From Candidatus Mediterraneibacter norwichensis (lineage in GTDB: Bacteria > Bacillota > Clostridia > Lachnospirales > Lachnospiraceae), in assembly GCA_019112765.1 (NCBI GenBank), contig DXIU01000065.1, positions 1-50,093 on the forward strand: DNA of 50,093 nt, read 5' to 3'. Under the pieces are notes generated by a model that saw only the letters and a list, made by a program, of their open reading frames with translations, had not been told where the DNA came from and ran no database searches. Shown piece after piece: positions 46,540 through 50,093 of this stretch (position 1 is the stretch's first letter; each line of letters begins with the position of its first letter). The position numbers and the translations under genes were made by a program.

Positions 46540-47241
46540 ATGAACAGAAGAAGAGGGTACAGCAGATATAACGGCCGGGGAAAAAGCAGGTCCGGAGGCA
46601 GCAGCCGGCGGGCTCGGCAGCAGGCACTGTATATCCGGTCAGGAATTGCGGTTTTACTGATTCTGACAGCCGTGCTCGGGGTATACAGCTGTGTATCCGG
46701 TACGGGAAGGGCATCCGCTCTCGTTGATGTGGACGCTTCCCAGCCGGAGATTGATGTACAGCTGCTGGATGTGAATCCTTATTCCAGGCCGGGAACGGAG
46801 ACGGAAGAGATTACCGGGATTGTGATTCACTATACGGCAAATCCGGGAAGTACGGCGCAGAATAACAGAGACTATTTTAACGGCCTGAAAGACTCTCATG
46901 AGACCGAGGCAAGCAGCAATTTTATCGTAGGGCTGGACGGAGAAATTATACAGTGCGTTCCCACATGGGAGATGGCATATGCGTCAAATTCCAGAAATAT
47001 TGATACCGTTTCCATTGAGTGCTGCCATCCGGATGAGACAGGAAAGTTTACAGATGAGACATACCGGGCTCTTGTTCAGCTGACGGCATGGCTCTGTGTA
47101 AAATTTGATCTGACGGAAGATCAGGTGATCCGTCATTATGATGTAACAGGCAAGAACTGTCCGAAATATTTTGTAGAGAATGAAGACGCGTGGGCTCAGT
47201 TTAAAGAAGATGTAGCGGGAGCAATCGCGAAAGGAAGCTGA
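46540..47241 (+). CDS. N-acetylmuramoyl-L-alanine amidase
   Basis: GIVIHYTANPGSTAQNNRDYF; SSNFIVGLDGEIIQCVP; RHYDVTGKNCPKYF. Confidence 0.9.
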   Translation: MNRRRGYSRYNGRGKSRSGGSSRRARQQALYIRSGIAVLLILTAVLGVYSCVSGTGRASALVDVDASQPEIDVQLLDVNPYSRPGTETEEITGIVIHYTANPGSTAQNNRDYFNGLKDSHETEASSNFIVGLDGEIIQCVPTWEMAYASNSRNIDTVSIECCHPDETGKFTDETYRALVQLTAWLCVKFDLTEDQVIRHYDVTGKNCPKYFVENEDAWAQFKEDVAGAIAKGS

Positions 47242-47244
47242 AAA

Positions 47245-47283
47245 AATCCCCGGGGATGCTGAAAAACGGCATCCCCGGGGATT
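47245..47283. terminator. Bidirectional terminator
   Basis: ATCCCCGGGGATGC...GCATCCCCGGGGAT, A-tract on one side. Confidence 0.8.
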
Positions 47284-47289
47284 ACTGTC

Positions 47290-48488
47290 TTACTGCGCCA
47301 GTGCGTTCATGACCAGGACATCCCCTTCCTGGATCCGGGTGTCTCCTCTGGGAACTACGGTATTCCCGTCTTTGCGCCGAATCAGTACGATCAGCGAATC
47401 GCCGAGGTCACGGATATCCCGGACCCGTCTGCCGATGCGGATATCCCCCGGTTCTATGGTCAGTTCATCCAGGAGCGTGTCGGCGTCTCCGTGATAGATC
47501 TCGCCGCTGAGAACAAGTACGTCTCCCTGCTGAAGCAGAACTTCTCCCCGGGGCATGATCGTTTCATCACCCCGTTCAATCAGCACCACAAGCACGTCTC
47601 CCATATTCAGCTCTTTCAGCCTTTTCCCGATATATCTGTGGCCGGGGGTTAACCGGATCTGGATGAGCTGCATTTCCTGATCATCCTGGTAATCACTGAA
47701 TGTTTTCATAACATTCTGGCTGTCATCCACCATATCCAGTTTTTCTGCGGCAAAGGGCAGCAGGAGGCCCTGAAAGGCTGCAGAGATAATGGCGACACAG
47801 AACACGATATTGTATACATTATATCCGGCATAGCCGGGGCTTACCACAGCAATAATGGCAAACACGGCTGAGGCGGCGCCTCTCAGGCCGGCGAACGCGG
47901 TCAGGGCCTGCTGGTGCCAGGAAGACCGGAAGGGCGTCATTACAAGAAAGACAGCCGCAGGTCTTGCAATAAAGGTCAGTCCCAGGAATACAAGCACTGC
48001 TGTTCCCAGAATCGGAAGGAGCATGGACGGAAAGACCAGAAGGCCCAGCAGAAAGAAGATGAGCATCTGAGCCAGATGATCAAAAATACGGAAGCCGCGT
48101 CCGTAGAACTTAAGACGGCCCCTACAAGAAGTCCTTCCTGCAGGCTCATTCCCGCCACATAGTAACAGAACAGGCCGGTCAGTCCTGCAGTAATAAGAAT
48201 GCCAACGGTAGAGAGAAGAACTGCCTTTGGAAGAATCGGCTTTGCTTCCCTGTAGGAGGTGCCGAACCCGCCGTAGAACATAATAAAGATCAGGGCAGTG
48301 CAGCATATGGTTTCAGCCATCTGGAAGCTGTCAAAGGGAATTTTCACAATGCCTTCACTTCCGGACAGCATACCCAGTCCGATAAAGATGAGAACGGCCG
48401 GAATGCCGAACCGTTTCAGAAACCTGTTGGCCAGAATACAAAGCACGATAACTGCGGAACACATTAAAAGGGCAAAAGCCATACACAT
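47290..48488 (-). pseudogene. Potassium/proton antiporter (CPA1, TrkA-C tail) with internal deletion and frameshift
   Basis: N-part MCMAFALLMCSAVIVL...GAVLSSTDAASVF in one frame; FDHLAQMLIFFLLGLLVFPS...VLVMNALAQ in another; junction ~48080-48090. Confidence 0.75.
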
Positions 48489-48785
48489 TACCTCCTCTGA
48501 AATAATAAAACGGGTTTTTCATGAGATAAAATCTATAGAAGATAAAAATCTGCAGAAAGAAAAATGATAGTAGAATTCCGGATAATAAAAAAGAATGAGC
48601 CTCTGATGATATGGGCCCATTCCCTCAATTCCATTTACAATAAAAAGTATACACTATTTTACGGCGGCATTCAAGGGAAAAATTTCTGATAAAACCTGTC
48701 GGTTTATACCCGGGAACTTATTGTTTCTTCAATCGGACGGGAAACAAGGGTATAATTAAAGCCAGAAAGAAAGGAGAGATCTACA

Positions 48786-49250
48786 ATGCAGAAATTTGTA
48801 TATGAGTACGCGACAAAAGTTTATTTCGGAGAAGGCGCGGCAAAAGAACATCTGGCAGAGAACGGCATTCTGAAAGTCGGCAGAGTAACAGACTTCCAGG
48901 CACATCAGATGGAACATCAGCTGGGAGCCTACACGGACTGCAATCATGGACAGGGGCTGGCTGTAATCCATCCGGCATATTATCGTCATATTGTGAAAGA
49001 TGCGGAAGAAAAATTCCGGAGATTCGGAAAGGAAGTCTTTGGCGTGGACACAGCAGAGGCCGGTGTGGAGGCGCTGGCTGACTTTATCAAAGAATGCGGC
49101 CTTCCCGCAAAGATGGGCGAACTGAAATCCAGAACAGAAATCACACCGGAAATTCTGAGAAGCGTGGCAGATACCGGCAACGTGATCAAGTGTAATCCAA
49201 GAGAGCTGAGCCGCGATGAAATCTATGACATTCTGATGGAGTGTATGTAA
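48786..49250 (+). pseudogene. Iron-containing alcohol dehydrogenase with large in-frame internal deletion
   Basis: MQKFVYEYATKVYFGEGAAKEHL joined to AENGILKVGRVTDFQAHQMEHQLGAYTDCNHGQGLAVIHP. Confidence 0.75.
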
Positions 49251-49276
49251 AACAGTATATAAAACTATTTTCCCGG

Positions 49277-49312
49277 CAGCCGGCGGATGAACGAAGAGAA
49301 ATCCGCCGGCTG
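49277..49312. terminator. Hairpin downstream of Fe-ADH remnant
   Basis: CAGCCGGCGGAT...ATCCGCCGGCTG. Confidence 0.55.
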
Positions 49313-49322
49313 TCCTGATATT

Positions 49323-49766
49323 ATGAGATTTTCTGTGAAGAAAGAGATTTATGTAGATAGAAAAGAGGTTGATCCGGACAGAGTGTACGGGGAAGGATAT
49401 TCCGGCGGCGGAGAGACCATGTCCCGGGTGATGGGAAAGCGGCCGGATCTTTTTACCACGTATCTTCAGTGCAGTTCCCGGTGGGACGGATCATATGAGC
49501 CGGTAGTGCAGAGCCGGACTCCGGTGTATTTTGTCATAGGGGAAGACGACGAATACTACGGCTCCGGTCCTACCCGGGAGGCTTATGAAACGCTTTACAG
49601 TATGTACAGAGAAGAGGGAATGTCCGATGAGGAAATTCAGGAAGTTCTGGTGCTGGATATAAAAGATGCAGACTATTTTGAGAGTCAGGGAGTGACGGCC
49701 CAGCACGGAGGCGGCAATCTGTTTGCCGCGGATCGAGAGATTATGGGATGGCTTTTTGGTAAATAA
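49323..49766 (+). pseudogene. Alpha/beta hydrolase (esterase-like), N-terminally truncated
   Basis: VDPDRVYGEGYSGGGETMSRVMGKRPDLF nucleophile elbow but no upstream hydrolase core. Confidence 0.6.
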
Positions 49767-50093
49767 ATGATTATCATATCCGGTGATATACTTTTTGCCC
49801 GGCAAATGAAAAAAGGGGTTAAATGAGCAGTATTGACAGCCGGGGACAGCTGAACTATAGTTTTATTTGTAATAAGATCGGGCAAGAGAGAATCAGTCAA
49901 AGGAACGCTACGGTGTTTCTGTGGAGGGTTCGGCACGTCTGATGGTGCTGGCTTATGAGCGGAAGTATCAGGCTATCCCACGCCCCGTCCGGGCAGTTAT
50001 GAGGAAGATATTTTCCTCGCCCAGGCTTGTCACGAAGATGTATCGAAAGAAAGACCGGGAGAATACGGAGAACGCTGCAAAATATCCCGGCAG

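Noticed and set aside
1-50093. tRNA, rRNA, CRISPR array, integrase, transposase, prophage
   Set aside because: Nothing resembling these was seen on reading either strand or in the ORF translations; no tool scan was possible.
49861-50093. Open frame at window end (VLAYERKYQAIPRPVRAVMRKIFSSPRLVTKMYRKKDRENTENAAKYPG…)
   Set aside because: Truncated by the window edge and no recognisable family, so not called as a CDS.

Overview
A 50-kb chromosomal segment from a Firmicute, with gene content typical of Lachnospiraceae (inferred). I see no rRNA, tRNA, CRISPR array, prophage or transposase. The left half is mostly housekeeping: the pflB end and pflA, a MATE exporter, DUF4317, a MarR/ABC-ABC exporter operon, a moaC-mogA-moaA-MOSC block, prmA-rsmE, nifS-thiI, mtaB, ireB-ruvX-DUF1292-fur-rnjA, an O-methyltransferase and a U32 peptidase. 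The right half is accessory: an AgrCA-like system with a truncated agrB and an ABC exporter, an ECF sigma/DUF4367 pair, two OmpR-type two-component systems, VanY, a VTC/DUF4956/Cthe_2159 block, and an unusual density of truncated or internally deleted genes. Best candidates for a second look: (1) an unannotated type I toxin-antitoxin locus at 35.35-35.70 kb (32-aa toxin, convergent promoters, matching inverted ends); (2) a ~370-bp imperfect inverted-repeat element at 10.51-10.88 kb; (3) a match to the LytTR/AgrA tandem operator consensus upstream of a good promoter at 28.88-28.95 kb, driving a truncated agrB plus ABC operon; (4) an attenuator-like leader with an overlapping upstream ORF ahead of the MATE gene. 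All family names come from reading the translations; no database search was run.
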